From: Rugamonas aquatica
Lineage (GTDB): Bacteria; Pseudomonadota; Gammaproteobacteria; Burkholderiales; Burkholderiaceae_D
Reading direction: 5' to 3'
Length of the DNA: 64,000 bases
NCBI RefSeq assembly: GCF_009380215.1
Contig: NZ_WHUG01000008.1
Coordinates: 236,257-300,256, forward strand
Shown here one piece after another: positions 18,997-27,632 of this stretch. Numbering within the stretch: position 1 is the stretch's first letter; each line of letters opens with the position of its first letter. A program made the translations under genes and the position numbers. The notes below the pieces were generated by a model. That model made no database searches. It worked only from the letters and a program-made list of their open reading frames with translations, and was not told where the DNA came from.

Positions 18997-21522
18997 CTAC
19001 TGCGCAATCAGGCTGACGTTGTCGAGAACGAAGGAGGTCTGCTTGCTGCGGTCCTCCCGCATGATGAACGACAGCGTCACCGTCCGTCCCTTGTAGGCGG
19101 ACAGGTCGAAGGTGCGGATCTGGTAGCCGTCGGCGGCATCCAGGTTGGTGTACGTCGCCAGTGTGCGCAGCACCGAGCCGGTGCTGCTTCTCACCGTCAC
19201 CGTCAGTTTGTCGTAGGGGAAGGGCTTGACCTCATCGGTGTCGATATGCAGCGCGTAGGTCAGCGTTGCCGACGCCGCGCTCGCGGGGATCGTCACGGAC
19301 TGGGTCAGGGTCTCGACCGCGATGCGGCCATTGCCACCTAGCCAGGCGTAGCGCGTGCCTTCGTACGGGGACTGGCCTTCGAAGTCGCCGATCACGCCGG
19401 TGGTGCCGCGCCAGCCGGTGGTGCCGTTCTCGAAGCCGCCGTTGGTGACAAGATCGGTGCCGCCGCCGCTCCTGACGGTGAGCATGGCCTTGGCCGACGT
19501 GGCGCTCTTGACCGGCGACGATGCGTCGCTGACGACGGCGTTGAACGTTGCGCCGTTGTCGGAGGCCTGCGCCGTCAGCGAGTAGGCAGGCGCGTTGGCG
19601 CCGGCGATTTCCGATCCATCGCGGAACCACTTGTAGCTGTAAGGCTGCGTGCCGCCGCTGGCGCCCACGCTGAACGATGCGGTGGCGCCTGGCGCGACGG
19701 TGACGTTGGCCGGCTGCGTGGTGATCGTGACGTCGCTGCCGCCGGTGGTGGATTCATCGACGTCCGCGCCGACGTTGATCGCCGCATAAGCACGCGTGAC
19801 GGCGATGACTTCTTTCGAGCCGGCGCCATACAGCTCCTGCGCCGACGCCAGCACCTTGGAGCGCGCATCAGCGTAGTTGGTCGATGAGGTGAACTTGGTG
19901 GTCAGCGATTTGAACCAGATGCGGTAAGCCTTGTCGCTGCCTATGCCCGTCATCGCGGCGGGGCTCTTCACCAGGTATTTGCTGTAGTAGTCGGAGCCAG
20001 GGTCGCTGCTGGAACCCTGCGAAAGGAAGTAGAACATGCGGTTATTGGGTCCGCTGGAATAGTGCACGTCCAGGTACTTGATGGAGCTGCTCCAGGCGTC
20101 GGGGCTGCGGCCATCCTTGCTCGGCTTGTACAGCCAGCGCAGCGGCTGGCCGGACTTGCTGATCTCCTTGCCCATCATCCAATCGTTGCCGCTGGCCGGG
20201 ATCGTGGTACCGGTGCCGCCGTTGCGCGCGTAGGCTTCCACCATCTCGCCGCCGATGTCGGAGTTCGATTCATTCAAACCGCCGGATTCGCCGGAGTAGA
20301 CCAGGTCCGCCGTCGATGCGGTGACGCCATGCGACATCTCATGGCCGATTACGTCGATGGAGCCGAGGCTGTAGAAGCTGTCGCCGTCGCCGATGTACAT
20401 GCACTTGCAGCTGTCGTCGTAGAAGGCGTTGTCGTACTGGGTGTCGACGTGGGCGGCGATGTAGGTGGCGGTGTTGTTCCCGTCCAGCGAATGCCAGCCC
20501 AGCGCGTTCTTGTTGGTGTCGTAGGTGTTCATCAGGCCCCACAGCGCGTTGACCGCGGCGGTCTGGCCGTTGGCGTTGGTGGTGCTGCCGCCGTTGATGT
20601 ATTGCTGGCCGTCGCCCCAGGTGTTGGTGCTGTTGGTGTAGATGTTGCCCGGGTCGGGATTGTTGGCCGAGCTGTGGTTGGCGTTGGTGATCGCCATGCC
20701 GCCGTACTTGCCGCCCGTGCCGCGCGTATCGTCCAGCATCTGGTAGCCGCCGCCGGACTGCGACGTATTGATCGGCACCACGCCGTTGTACTGGCTGTTG
20801 CCGGTGCCGACCACCGTTTTCAGTGCCTGCCACTGCGCGATGATGTTGCCGTCCTTGGCGTTGACGACGGTGTCGTAGTAGAGCGGCTTGCCGTCCAGTG
20901 CCAGGCGCAGCTTGACGTAGTAGGCCAGCTCGTAGCGCTCCACCACTTCCTGCAGGTCCAGCGCATTGAGTTCCGACTCCGGCTTGCCGGCCGCCGACGG
21001 CACCCGCTCCGTTTTCACGATGGGGTAGAGCAGCAGTTCCGCAGTGGGTTCCCAACGATGCGTGCCGCGCGGCGCGATGGAATTGACCGCGACGGTGATG
21101 GCGTCGTTGGCGCTCAGCGTCGGCACCAGGTCGGAGACGGCGGAGGGCGCGAGGCCGGTCCCCAGTTTATTGCGCCGGTCGGATGCCGAGACGCTGACGA
21201 TGCTGCCGGCGGCGTTGGTGACAATCACCGACTCCGAACCGAACACGCGCAAGCCCTTGTAGGTATGCTGGGCGCGGACGATCTTCTGTCCCACCACGCC
21301 CGGATGCAGGCTGCTGAGGCGGAAGCTCAGATCCGGCGCCAGGCCGTGCGCGGCGTCCATCGCCGTCAGCGTGGCCACCAGTCCGGAGCTTTGCTGCGGC
21401 GAGAGCGTGTTGACCGGTGGGGCCATCAGTTTGTCTGCCGCGAGCGTCGCGGTGGCGGCCATCATTGACGTCGCTGCGGCGACGGCGGTGGTGACGGTTA
21501 GCAGGCGTGTACGCAGGATCAT
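18997..21522 (-). CDS. Secreted M4 (thermolysin-family) metalloprotease, paralog 1
   Basis: This 841-residue preproprotein has a signal peptide (1-29, ending TLAA), an FTP/PepSY-type propeptide (about 40-235), then the M4 catalytic domain with zinc ligands in HEMSH (394-398) and E418 in NESNSD. An Ig-like domain follows (about 660-745, ITTQPANVTVAPGATASFSVG), then a C-terminal beta-sandwich (about 750-841) ending in a Val/Leu-Ser-Leu-Ile-Ala-Gln strand. The ATG follows GGGAGGA. Its nearest relative here is the 846-residue paralog beyond the secretion operon, with the same domain order. It is a probable substrate of that secretion machine. Confidence 0.95.
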   Translation of the reverse strand: MILRTRLLTVTTAVAAATSMMAATATLAADKLMAPPVNTLSPQQSSGLVATLTAMDAAHGLAPDLSFRLSSLHPGVVGQKIVRAQHTYKGLRVFGSESVIVTNAAGSIVSVSASDRRNKLGTGLAPSAVSDLVPTLSANDAITVAVNSIAPRGTHRWEPTAELLLYPIVKTERVPSAAGKPESELNALDLQEVVERYELAYYVKLRLALDGKPLYYDTVVNAKDGNIIAQWQALKTVVGTGNSQYNGVVPINTSQSGGGYQMLDDTRGTGGKYGGMAITNANHSSANNPDPGNIYTNSTNTWGDGQQYINGGSTTNANGQTAAVNALWGLMNTYDTNKNALGWHSLDGNNTATYIAAHVDTQYDNAFYDDSCKCMYIGDGDSFYSLGSIDVIGHEMSHGVTASTADLVYSGESGGLNESNSDIGGEMVEAYARNGGTGTTIPASGNDWMMGKEISKSGQPLRWLYKPSKDGRSPDAWSSSIKYLDVHYSSGPNNRMFYFLSQGSSSDPGSDYYSKYLVKSPAAMTGIGSDKAYRIWFKSLTTKFTSSTNYADARSKVLASAQELYGAGSKEVIAVTRAYAAINVGADVDESTTGGSDVTITTQPANVTVAPGATASFSVGASGGTQPYSYKWFRDGSEIAGANAPAYSLTAQASDNGATFNAVVSDASSPVKSATSAKAMLTVRSGGGTDLVTNGGFENGTTGWRGTTGVIGDFEGQSPYEGTRYAWLGGNGRIAVETLTQSVTIPASAASATLTYALHIDTDEVKPFPYDKLTVTVRSSTGSVLRTLATYTNLDAADGYQIRTFDLSAYKGRTVTLSFIMREDRSKQTSFVLDNVSLIAQ

Positions 21523-21622
21523 TTCGTCCTCCCAATTTCGATCATTCCAGCTGGCATCGAATGATGTCGCCGATTCCGCGTGGCGGATGAATCACGCTAG
21601 AGCGGGGAGGGGTGGGAGGTTC

Positions 21623-21638
21623 TGTCTTATATCAACAA
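21623..21638 (-). promoter_or_regulatory. 16-base element shared by both M4 protease upstream regions (copy 1)
   Basis: On the minus strand it reads TTGTTGATATAAGACA, about 100 bases before the start of M4 paralog 1; an identical copy lies upstream of paralog 2 at 33474-33489. It includes TATAAG, a good -10 box. Here CTGACT lies 17 bases further upstream as a possible -35 box. The element could be a shared promoter core or an activator site. Confidence 0.5.
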
Positions 21639-21650
21639 GTTGGCAACAAG

Positions 21651-22154
21651 TCAGCGTTTCGCTTCGGCGGTCAGCTGCACCGCGAACAGGTCGTACGGGT
21701 AGGTGAACACCCAGTCGGCGTAACGGGTCTTCTTTGCCAGGCCGGCGTCGTCGTCGTCGAAGTTATCCTGCTTGACGGGGCGCTGCGTGGAGGCCGAGCG
21801 GATGCCGACGATGCGGCCCTGCTGCTGCACCAGCACCCAATCCGGCTTGCCGGTGACGGGGTCGTTGTACAGGCGGCGCAGGTGGCGTTTGGCGGCGGGG
21901 AAGCGCGGGTCTTTCAGCAGCTCGTCCAGCGTCAGCGGATACTGGCCGGCGCCATTGGCCTTGGTGTAGCTCTCCAGCGCGTGACGGAACTCGTGGCCGA
22001 TGAACAGCAGCTCGCGCTCCTTGTCGCGCCGCATGGCGGTCGTGTACAGGCCTGCGGCGATGGTCAGGCCCACGCCCATGAAGGCCACCAGCATCAGTGT
22101 CCACAGGTAGGCGAAGCCGCGCTGGCGCCTAGAGCTGTTCGAACGGGATGCCAT
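21651..22154 (-). CDS. Pseudopilin-like protein of the secretion operon, lacking Glu5
   Basis: This 167-residue protein has a basic leader (MASRSNSSRRQRG) before FAYLWTLMLVAFMGVGLTIAAGLY, a prepilin-type N-terminal helix. The residue five after the cleavage glycine is Trp rather than the usual Glu, as in minor pseudopilins of the GspK kind. The globular part is charged and predicted periplasmic. It is the last gene of the operon and its start overlaps the preceding gspG-like gene by 26 bases; there is no later in-frame start before the helix, so the overlap is real. Its exact subunit role is unknown. Confidence 0.78.
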   Translation of the reverse strand: MASRSNSSRRQRGFAYLWTLMLVAFMGVGLTIAAGLYTTAMRRDKERELLFIGHEFRHALESYTKANGAGQYPLTLDELLKDPRFPAAKRHLRRLYNDPVTGKPDWVLVQQQGRIVGIRSASTQRPVKQDNFDDDDAGLAKKTRYADWVFTYPYDLFAVQLTAEAKR

Positions 22155-22503
22155 CGCGGGTCTTTCCTTTGGCGCCGCTGCGGATGTCGGCCACGCCAGG
22201 TTTCTCGGCGTCGGCGGAAGGCAGCAACTGCCAGGTGGTTGCCGATTCCGTCACCGGGTCCAGCGGCACTTTGCGGAAGTAGCGCTGCGCGACCAGGTCC
22301 GCCAGCGCCGCCGGGTACTCGCCCTTGTCGGCGTAGTACTTGTCGATGCCGCTGCGGAGCACTTGCAGGTTCTCCCTCAGCGCGACTTCCTTCGATTTGT
22401 CGACCGAGCTGAAATAGCGCGGCAGCGCGATGGTGAGCAGCAGCGAGATTATCGCCAGCACCACCAGCAGTTCGACCAGCGTGAATCCCTTGTTGTGCTT
22501 CAT
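22129..22503 (-). CDS. GspG-like (pseudo)pilin
   Basis: This 124-residue protein has a short leader, MKHNKG, then FTLVELLVVLAIISLLLTIALPRYF with the conserved Glu5, the class III prepilin signature cut and N-methylated by a prepilin peptidase. The C-terminal part contains YYADKGEYPAALADLVAQRYFRKVPLDPVT, the GspG motif, and ends DGIPFEQL. I chose the ATG at 22503, four bases after the preceding stop; an ATG at 22533 would give a 16-residue leader and a 26-base overlap like the one at the next junction, so it stays possible. It is probably the major pseudopilin. Confidence 0.88.
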   Translation of the reverse strand: MKHNKGFTLVELLVVLAIISLLLTIALPRYFSSVDKSKEVALRENLQVLRSGIDKYYADKGEYPAALADLVAQRYFRKVPLDPVTESATTWQLLPSADAEKPGVADIRSGAKGKTRDGIPFEQL

Positions 22504-22507
22504 GGCG

Positions 22508-23008
22508 TCACCATTGTTTGAGGGGGATGCCATTCAATCCCAGCTTGGCGGAGCGGGAGCTGACATCGAATACGTCCTCGCCTTCGGATGGATTGTCCGG
22601 CGGCGATGCATATGAGCGCACAGCCCAGCCACCGCTGGCGGCGCTGCTGGCGAAGCCGTTGCCATTGCCTTCGTCCGGTGCAAACGGATCGCGTGGGATG
22701 CGGCGCAGGAAGTACATATTCTGCTTGCGCGGACTGCGCTGGTCCTGCACACCGGTGACCAGGTCTTCCAGTTTTTTTGGATAGCCGGAATCGCCCATGG
22801 ACAGCTTGATGCGGCCATTGTCGGCGGCGCGCTTGTAGGCGTCGATGGCTTCGCGGATTTCGATCAGCGCGGTGCGTAGCTGGTGCTCCTTCTCGCGTTG
22901 CAGCGCCACCTGCGCCATCGGCGCCGCCACCATCGCCAGCGTGGCGAGAATGGACAGCGTAATCATCAACTCGATGAAGGTGAAACCGCGTGGAGCCTTG
23001 CGCAGCAT
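22508..23008 (-). CDS. Second GspG/H-like pseudopilin
   Basis: This 166-residue protein has leader MLRKAPRG and helix FTFIELMITLSILATLAMVAAPMAQVALQREKE with Glu5 present. The segment YFLRRIPRDPFAPDEG matches the GspG calcium-loop region and the end NGIPLKQW parallels DGIPFEQL of the neighbour, so the two genes are likely tandem duplicates. It sits 2 bases after the secretin stop. Role: component of the periplasmic pseudopilus. Confidence 0.87.
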   Translation of the reverse strand: MLRKAPRGFTFIELMITLSILATLAMVAAPMAQVALQREKEHQLRTALIEIREAIDAYKRAADNGRIKLSMGDSGYPKKLEDLVTGVQDQRSPRKQNMYFLRRIPRDPFAPDEGNGNGFASSAASGGWAVRSYASPPDNPSEGEDVFDVSSRSAKLGLNGIPLKQW

Positions 23009-23010
23009 GG

Positions 23011-24969
23011 TTACTGGCCTTTCTTCGGCGGCGTGTAAGGCTTGGGATTGACCGGTTCAGGCTTGGTGGGGGGCGTGAGAGGCGCATCGCCGCCGCCGGT
23101 CATGCCCGAACCGCCGCTCATCGCCGATGTCGCGGGAGCCAGCGCCGGCGCGGTGTCGCGCGGGGTGGGCGCCATGTCCGCAGCCGTATCGGGAACCGCC
23201 GCCAGCGTCGTGCCGATCTGGCTGCGGCCGCCGATGTCGGTCTCGGTGCCGGAGTTGAACTCGGCCGCCGACAGCTCCGGCCTGCGGATGGAACGCAGCA
23301 CGCGCGGCGTGATCGACAGCACGATCTCGCTGCGGGTCGAATCGTCCTTCTGGCTGCCGAACAGGCGGCTCAGCACCGGCAGCTCGCCCACGCCGGGTAT
23401 CTTGTTGGCGGTGGTGCGGTCCTCGTCGTTGATGAGTCCCGCCAGCACCTGGGTCTCGCCATCCTTCAGGCGCAGCACGGTCGCCGCGCTACGGGTGCCG
23501 ATCTGGTAGGCCTGGGTGCCGGATTTGCTGACGATCTCCTTGACCACGCTGCTGACTTCCAGATTGATCTTGATCGCCACTTCGTCATCCAGGTAGACGT
23601 TGGGTTCCACGTCCAGCTTCAGGCCCACGTCCACGTAGTTCACGCTGTCCGAGCTGACGCCGTTGTTGGTGGTGACGGTGATGACCGGCACGCGGTCGCC
23701 GATCAGCACCTTGGCCTTGTCCTTGTTGCGCACGCGGATGCGCGGATTGGCGAGGATATTGCTGTCGGTGTCGTTCTTGTTGGCGTTGATGGTGACTTTG
23801 CCGAAACCCAGACCGATATTGGCGCCGTTGATCTTGCGCAGGTCGCCCACGTTCAGCGCGCCGTACGCGCCGTTGCCCAGCAGGGTAAGGCCGACGCTGT
23901 CCGGCCAGCTGACGCCCAGCTCCTGGATGCGCGAGCGCTTCACTTCCAGCACTTCCACTTCCAGCATCACTTCGGGGTCGGCCACGTCCTGCACGGCGAT
24001 GATGCGTTCGGCCATACGTATCATCTCCGGTGTGTCGCGCATGATGATGGTGCCGATGCGTTCATCGGTGACGATGTCGCGCGCCTTCAGCAGTGTCTTG
24101 AGCGAGAAGGCCACCGTCTTCACGTCGGAGTTCGCGAGGAAGAAGCTGCGCACCAGCAGCTGTTGGTAGTCCTTCTGCTTCTGCGGGTTGTTCGGGTAGA
24201 TGGTGATGGAGCGGTCGCCGGTGATGCTTTGCTCCAGCTGGTTGGCGCTCAACAGCATGCCGATGGCTTCTTCGATGCTGGTGTCGCGCACCGAGATGGT
24301 GGCGCGCAGGTTGGGATCGACGTCGCGGTCGAACACGAAGTTCAGGCCCGATACCTTGCTGATGAAATCGAACACGGCGCGCATGGGCGCGTCGCGGAAC
24401 TCCAGCGTTACCGGCTTGCGGTAGGCTGCCGTGAGCCTTCCTGCAGCGGGGCGCAGGCGGGTCTGGGCGTCGTTGATCTGGGTTTTGAGCCGCAGCAGTT
24501 CGCGCTGATTCGGGCGCTCCACCAGCAATGGACGCAGCATCTCCTGCGCCTGCGCCAGGTTCGCTTCGCCGCCGCGCTGGAGCAATGCGTCAGCCTCGCC
24601 CATGACCTTCTGGTGGCGTTGGTCCTGCGCCAGCGCTGCAAGGCCCTGGCGCGCCACCTGGTTGGCTGGATCGATGGTCAGCGCCTGCTCGTACTGGGCG
24701 CCGGCTTCGGCGGCCATGCCTTTGAGGCGCAGCGCGTCGGCGCGGTTGTTCATGGCGTTGACCAGTTTGAGTTTGCGGTTCAGCAGTACGATGCGGTACT
24801 CGGCGTTGTGCGGATCCTCGCGCGATGCCTGTTCCAGCTTGGACAGGCCCAGGTCGACCTGGCCTGCGTCCAGCAGGGCGTTGCCTTCCTTGAAGGTCTG
24901 GCTGCCGGCGCAGGCGGTCAGCAGCAGCGTGACGGCCAGGATGTGCAGGCGGTGTACGGTGGATTTCAA
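23011..24969 (-). CDS. Outer-membrane secretin lipoprotein with N-terminal TPR-like region (GspD/PilQ/MshL type)
   Basis: This 652-residue protein starts at TTG 24969, overlapping the preceding stop (TTGA), with GGGG upstream; no ATG precedes its lipobox LTAC (C20). Residues about 23-165 are TPR-like helices (KEGNALLDAGQVDLGLSKLEQASREDPHNAEY). Then come an STN/N0 domain (PMRAVFDFISKVSGLNFVFD), an N1-type domain (LKTLLKARDIVTDERIGTIIM) and the secretin barrel (EVMLEVEVLEVKRSRIQELGVSWP ... TQVLAGLINDEDRTTANKIPGVGELPVLSRLFG). The C-terminus is Pro-rich. It forms the exit pore. The TPR-secretin fusion differs from classical GspD. Confidence 0.9.
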   Translation of the reverse strand: MKSTVHRLHILAVTLLLTACAGSQTFKEGNALLDAGQVDLGLSKLEQASREDPHNAEYRIVLLNRKLKLVNAMNNRADALRLKGMAAEAGAQYEQALTIDPANQVARQGLAALAQDQRHQKVMGEADALLQRGGEANLAQAQEMLRPLLVERPNQRELLRLKTQINDAQTRLRPAAGRLTAAYRKPVTLEFRDAPMRAVFDFISKVSGLNFVFDRDVDPNLRATISVRDTSIEEAIGMLLSANQLEQSITGDRSITIYPNNPQKQKDYQQLLVRSFFLANSDVKTVAFSLKTLLKARDIVTDERIGTIIMRDTPEMIRMAERIIAVQDVADPEVMLEVEVLEVKRSRIQELGVSWPDSVGLTLLGNGAYGALNVGDLRKINGANIGLGFGKVTINANKNDTDSNILANPRIRVRNKDKAKVLIGDRVPVITVTTNNGVSSDSVNYVDVGLKLDVEPNVYLDDEVAIKINLEVSSVVKEIVSKSGTQAYQIGTRSAATVLRLKDGETQVLAGLINDEDRTTANKIPGVGELPVLSRLFGSQKDDSTRSEIVLSITPRVLRSIRRPELSAAEFNSGTETDIGGRSQIGTTLAAVPDTAADMAPTPRDTAPALAPATSAMSGGSGMTGGGDAPLTPPTKPEPVNPKPYTPPKKGQ

Positions 24970-25523
24970 TTGGTGTCCCCTACGACTAAGGTTTGTTTCT
25001 GATTGAGCGGCAGGTAGACGAAGTTCATCGTATTGCCGCTGACGCTGTCGAGCAGGTAGCTGTCGTTGACCTTTTCGCCGGGACGGGCGACGACGTTCTG
25101 GCCGTCGATTTGCAGGAAGTAGGCGGTCTTGCCTTCGTCCGTGAAGCGGCCCAGGAACTGGAAGGGCAGGGCTGGCGGGCCGGATGGGGCGCTGGCCTGT
25201 TGCGCCACCTGCGGCGCCTGTTCCTGCATGACTTTCTTCGGCGCTTCCGGCGCCCAGCTTTGTTTGGCGAAGACATTGCCCATCTCGTCGTCGGCCACGC
25301 GGGGATGGATTTGCAGGTCGATGCCATCCGCGTTGGCTGGTGGCGCGACCATGGCGATGGGAGCGGCAGGGGCGGCGACCTGTGGTGCGGGCGTTGCGGG
25401 CACCGGATCGGCTTCGCGCGTGGTGGCGGCTGCCGGGCCGACTACGCCGCCGTCCTGGTCGGGCGCGAACCACGCTGCGATCAGCGTGGCGGCGGCAGCG
25501 GCGCCGATGACGATTTTTCTCAT
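24966..25523 (-). CDS. PilP/GspC-like periplasmic linker protein
   Basis: This 185-residue protein has one N-terminal membrane anchor (MRKIVIGAAAAATLIAAWFAP), a long Pro/Ala linker (about 25-115) and a small C-terminal beta domain, LPFQFLGRFTDEGKTAYFLQIDGQNVVARPGEKVNDSYLLDS, resembling the HR domain of GspC or PilP. It should connect the inner-membrane platform to the secretin gate. Its start overlaps the PilO-like gene by 4 bases and its stop overlaps the secretin start. Family call rests on architecture and position. Confidence 0.72.
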   Translation of the reverse strand: MRKIVIGAAAAATLIAAWFAPDQDGGVVGPAAATTREADPVPATPAPQVAAPAAPIAMVAPPANADGIDLQIHPRVADDEMGNVFAKQSWAPEAPKKVMQEQAPQVAQQASAPSGPPALPFQFLGRFTDEGKTAYFLQIDGQNVVARPGEKVNDSYLLDSVSGNTMNFVYLPLNQKQTLVVGDTN

Positions 25524-26107
25524 CGACGCGTCTCCTGCCGCACCAGCAGCACGAACTGGATGCGGGCCTCGATGTCGCCGGACTCGATCTGATCGCGCTT
25601 GAAGGCGACCGAGTCGAGCGTCAGCGTCGGCAGCGCTTGCAGCGCGCCGATGATGAAGCCTTGTACGCTCGCGTAGTCGGATTTGACGGGCAGCGTGATG
25701 CGGTAGCGCAGGAAGCCGGCCTTGCTGTCCATCTCGGGCTTGTATTCAGCCTTGTTAAGCGCGATACCGTTTTGCTGTGCCACTCGGACAAGTTCCTTGA
25801 GTTGGTCGGGAATCAGGTCGTGCGCGGGCAGATAGGAGTAGAAGGCCGCTACGCCATTGGCGGCGGTCGGTGCCACCGGATGCGGCATGGCCGCTGCGCG
25901 TGCGGCGGCGTTGAGCTGTTGCGTCAGCGCTGCCTGGCGCTGGTCGAGCTGCGTTGCGTGCCATTGCGCCAGCACGGCCAGCAGCGCGCAGGCGATGCCT
26001 GCCACCGCGCCGGGACCGGTCTGCCGCAGCAGGCGGCGCGTTTGCCACGCGAGCCTGGGGACGAGGTTGGGCGCGAGCTTCAGCTTGGGCAGCGCGCCGG
26101 ATTTCAT
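25520..26107 (-). CDS. PilO/GspM-like inner-membrane platform protein
   Basis: This 195-residue protein has a short cytosolic basic N-terminus, one membrane segment (GPGAVAGIACALLAVLAQW), a coiled-coil stretch (QLDQRQAALTQQLNAAARAAAM) and a ferredoxin-like periplasmic domain (FLRYRITLPVKSDYASVQGFIIGALQALPTLTLDSVAF), the PilO layout. The ATG at 26107 overlaps the PilN-like stop (ATGA); an ATG 9 bases earlier is an alternative. It likely pairs with the PilN-like protein. Confidence 0.78.
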   Translation of the reverse strand: MKSGALPKLKLAPNLVPRLAWQTRRLLRQTGPGAVAGIACALLAVLAQWHATQLDQRQAALTQQLNAAARAAAMPHPVAPTAANGVAAFYSYLPAHDLIPDQLKELVRVAQQNGIALNKAEYKPEMDSKAGFLRYRITLPVKSDYASVQGFIIGALQALPTLTLDSVAFKRDQIESGDIEARIQFVLLVRQETRR

Positions 26108-26664
26108 TGCCGCCATTGGGCCTCCAGCTGAAAGTGATAGGGCCGGTCACCAGCGCCTGCCGCCATCTCGTGCTTGACCAGGTACACGGAGCGGAACATC
26201 GGCTGCTGGTTGAGGAAGGCCAGGTAGTTGATCATGTCTTGCGCGGTCTCCGCTTCGGCTGCGATTTTCAGCGCGCCGGAGGGCGTGGTGGTTTCGGCGC
26301 TGTCCTGTGGTGGTTGGCCGTTGAGGTCCAGGGCCAGCAGGGCGACGCGTACGTCGGCCGGTGCGACGATGGCTTTTATCAGTCGCGTTACCGGAAGGTT
26401 GAGCTGGCGGACTGCTTCGGCTACTGCCTTCACTTGCAAGTCCTGCTCGTGCTGTTGTGCGGGCGCCAGTGCGGGGCGTGTCAGCCGCGCAGGTTGGTCG
26501 GCGGCCGATTGGGCGTCCAACCGTGCTTCCAACCTGCGTACGGTTTGCAGTTGCGAGATCCAGTTGCCTGCGGCCGGCAGCAGCATCAGCACGCCGATGG
26601 CCAGCAGGGCAAGACGCCAGCCGGTGGGCTGCGCGGCGCGCGGCAGGAAGTTCAGGCGCGTCAT
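26104..26664 (-). CDS. PilN-like inner-membrane platform protein
   Basis: This 186-residue protein begins MTRLNFLPRAAQPTGWRLALLAIGVLML; the NFLP motif near the N-terminus is what PilN uses to bind PilM, and one membrane helix follows. A coiled coil (QTVRRLEARLDAQ) and a periplasmic ferredoxin-like domain (GALKIAAEAETAQDMINYLAFLNQQPMFRSVYLVKHE) complete it. The start overlaps the PilM-like stop (ATGA). Long in-frame upstream extension is antisense-free but covers the PilM gene and is rejected. Confidence 0.82.
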   Translation of the reverse strand: MTRLNFLPRAAQPTGWRLALLAIGVLMLLPAAGNWISQLQTVRRLEARLDAQSAADQPARLTRPALAPAQQHEQDLQVKAVAEAVRQLNLPVTRLIKAIVAPADVRVALLALDLNGQPPQDSAETTTPSGALKIAAEAETAQDMINYLAFLNQQPMFRSVYLVKHEMAAGAGDRPYHFQLEAQWRQ

Positions 26665-27632
26665 GCTGCCACCTCCGGCGCTGCTGCGGGCGCAGGCTGT
26701 TGGGCTACCGGTCCGGTGACGATGGCGGGCTCGCCGAACGGATTGGTTGTCAGCACGAAGCGCGATGGCAGCGCCTCCGGCACCAGATGCAGCGCGGCGG
26801 ACGGCGCCAAGGCAGGCGGTAGCGCGCTCAGGTCCGTTACTGCGACGGTCGCGACGCCCGCCAGCTCCGGTGCGCGCAAGGTCCAGCGCTGCCAGGCTTG
26901 CGGCAGTTCGAGCCGCCATGCGTCGCTGGCGGGCTGTGACTGGATCGCGACGATGCGCTGGTCGCGCAACGCCGCCATGGTGATGCGGCCGGGTTCGACC
27001 AGCGCCAGCGCGCCGGAGGGCGTATCCGCGCCCTTGCCGTCCTTGCGTGCCCGCCGCCACCCTTGCTGCCGCTGAGCCTCCATCGTGCGCAGCGCTGTGC
27101 CCAGCAGCGGCTCGATCACGCGGCACGCATGGCCGCATTCGGCCGCCACGTCCTTCAGGGCTTGCAGCAGCGTGCTGTCGACGCCGCAGACGAGGCGCGT
27201 ATGGCCGTAGGGCGCGTCGTCGCCGACCACGCTCCAACCGCGCGTGTTGTCGCCGTACAGGGCCGCCAGCTGCGTTTGCAGGAAGCGGCCGGCCGATGCT
27301 TCGGATAGCAGCGCGTCGCTCCACGGTGCCAGCACCAGCTGGCTCCAGCGACCCGACAGGCTGATTTCCAGTGGCAGCCTGGCGGCAGCGATGGCCGGCT
27401 GCTGCAACAGCGTGCGCAGCGCATCGAGGCTGGCCTGCCAGTGGCCGCCCGCGCCTGCGCCGGCAACGGCGATCTGCTGCGCGCTGCCTTCGACCAGCCG
27501 CTTGCCGTGACGGACCACGCACAAGAGCTGCTGCGGCGACAGCAGCACGCGCAGGCGGCGCTGAGTCAGCGGCGCCTGCGCGGCCAGTGATGCCAGTTTG
27601 GCCAGCGGGGCAAAGCGTTCAGTAAGTGACAC
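26661..27632 (-). CDS. PilM/GspL-N-like cytosolic actin-fold protein (divergent)
   Basis: This 323-residue soluble protein has no membrane segment. Patterns such as LRVLLSPQQLLCVVRHGKR at the start and HTRLVCGVDSTLLQALKDVAAECGHACRVIEPLLGTAL in the middle fit the actin-like PilM/GspL-cytosolic family, but it is divergent. Its place directly before a PilN-like gene supports PilM. The start is GTG at 27632, with GGAG upstream, overlapping the ATPase gene by 14 bases. Role: cytosolic ring linking the ATPase to the membrane platform. Confidence 0.68.
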   Translation of the reverse strand: MSLTERFAPLAKLASLAAQAPLTQRRLRVLLSPQQLLCVVRHGKRLVEGSAQQIAVAGAGAGGHWQASLDALRTLLQQPAIAAARLPLEISLSGRWSQLVLAPWSDALLSEASAGRFLQTQLAALYGDNTRGWSVVGDDAPYGHTRLVCGVDSTLLQALKDVAAECGHACRVIEPLLGTALRTMEAQRQQGWRRARKDGKGADTPSGALALVEPGRITMAALRDQRIVAIQSQPASDAWRLELPQAWQRWTLRAPELAGVATVAVTDLSALPPALAPSAALHLVPEALPSRFVLTTNPFGEPAIVTGPVAQQPAPAAAPEVAA

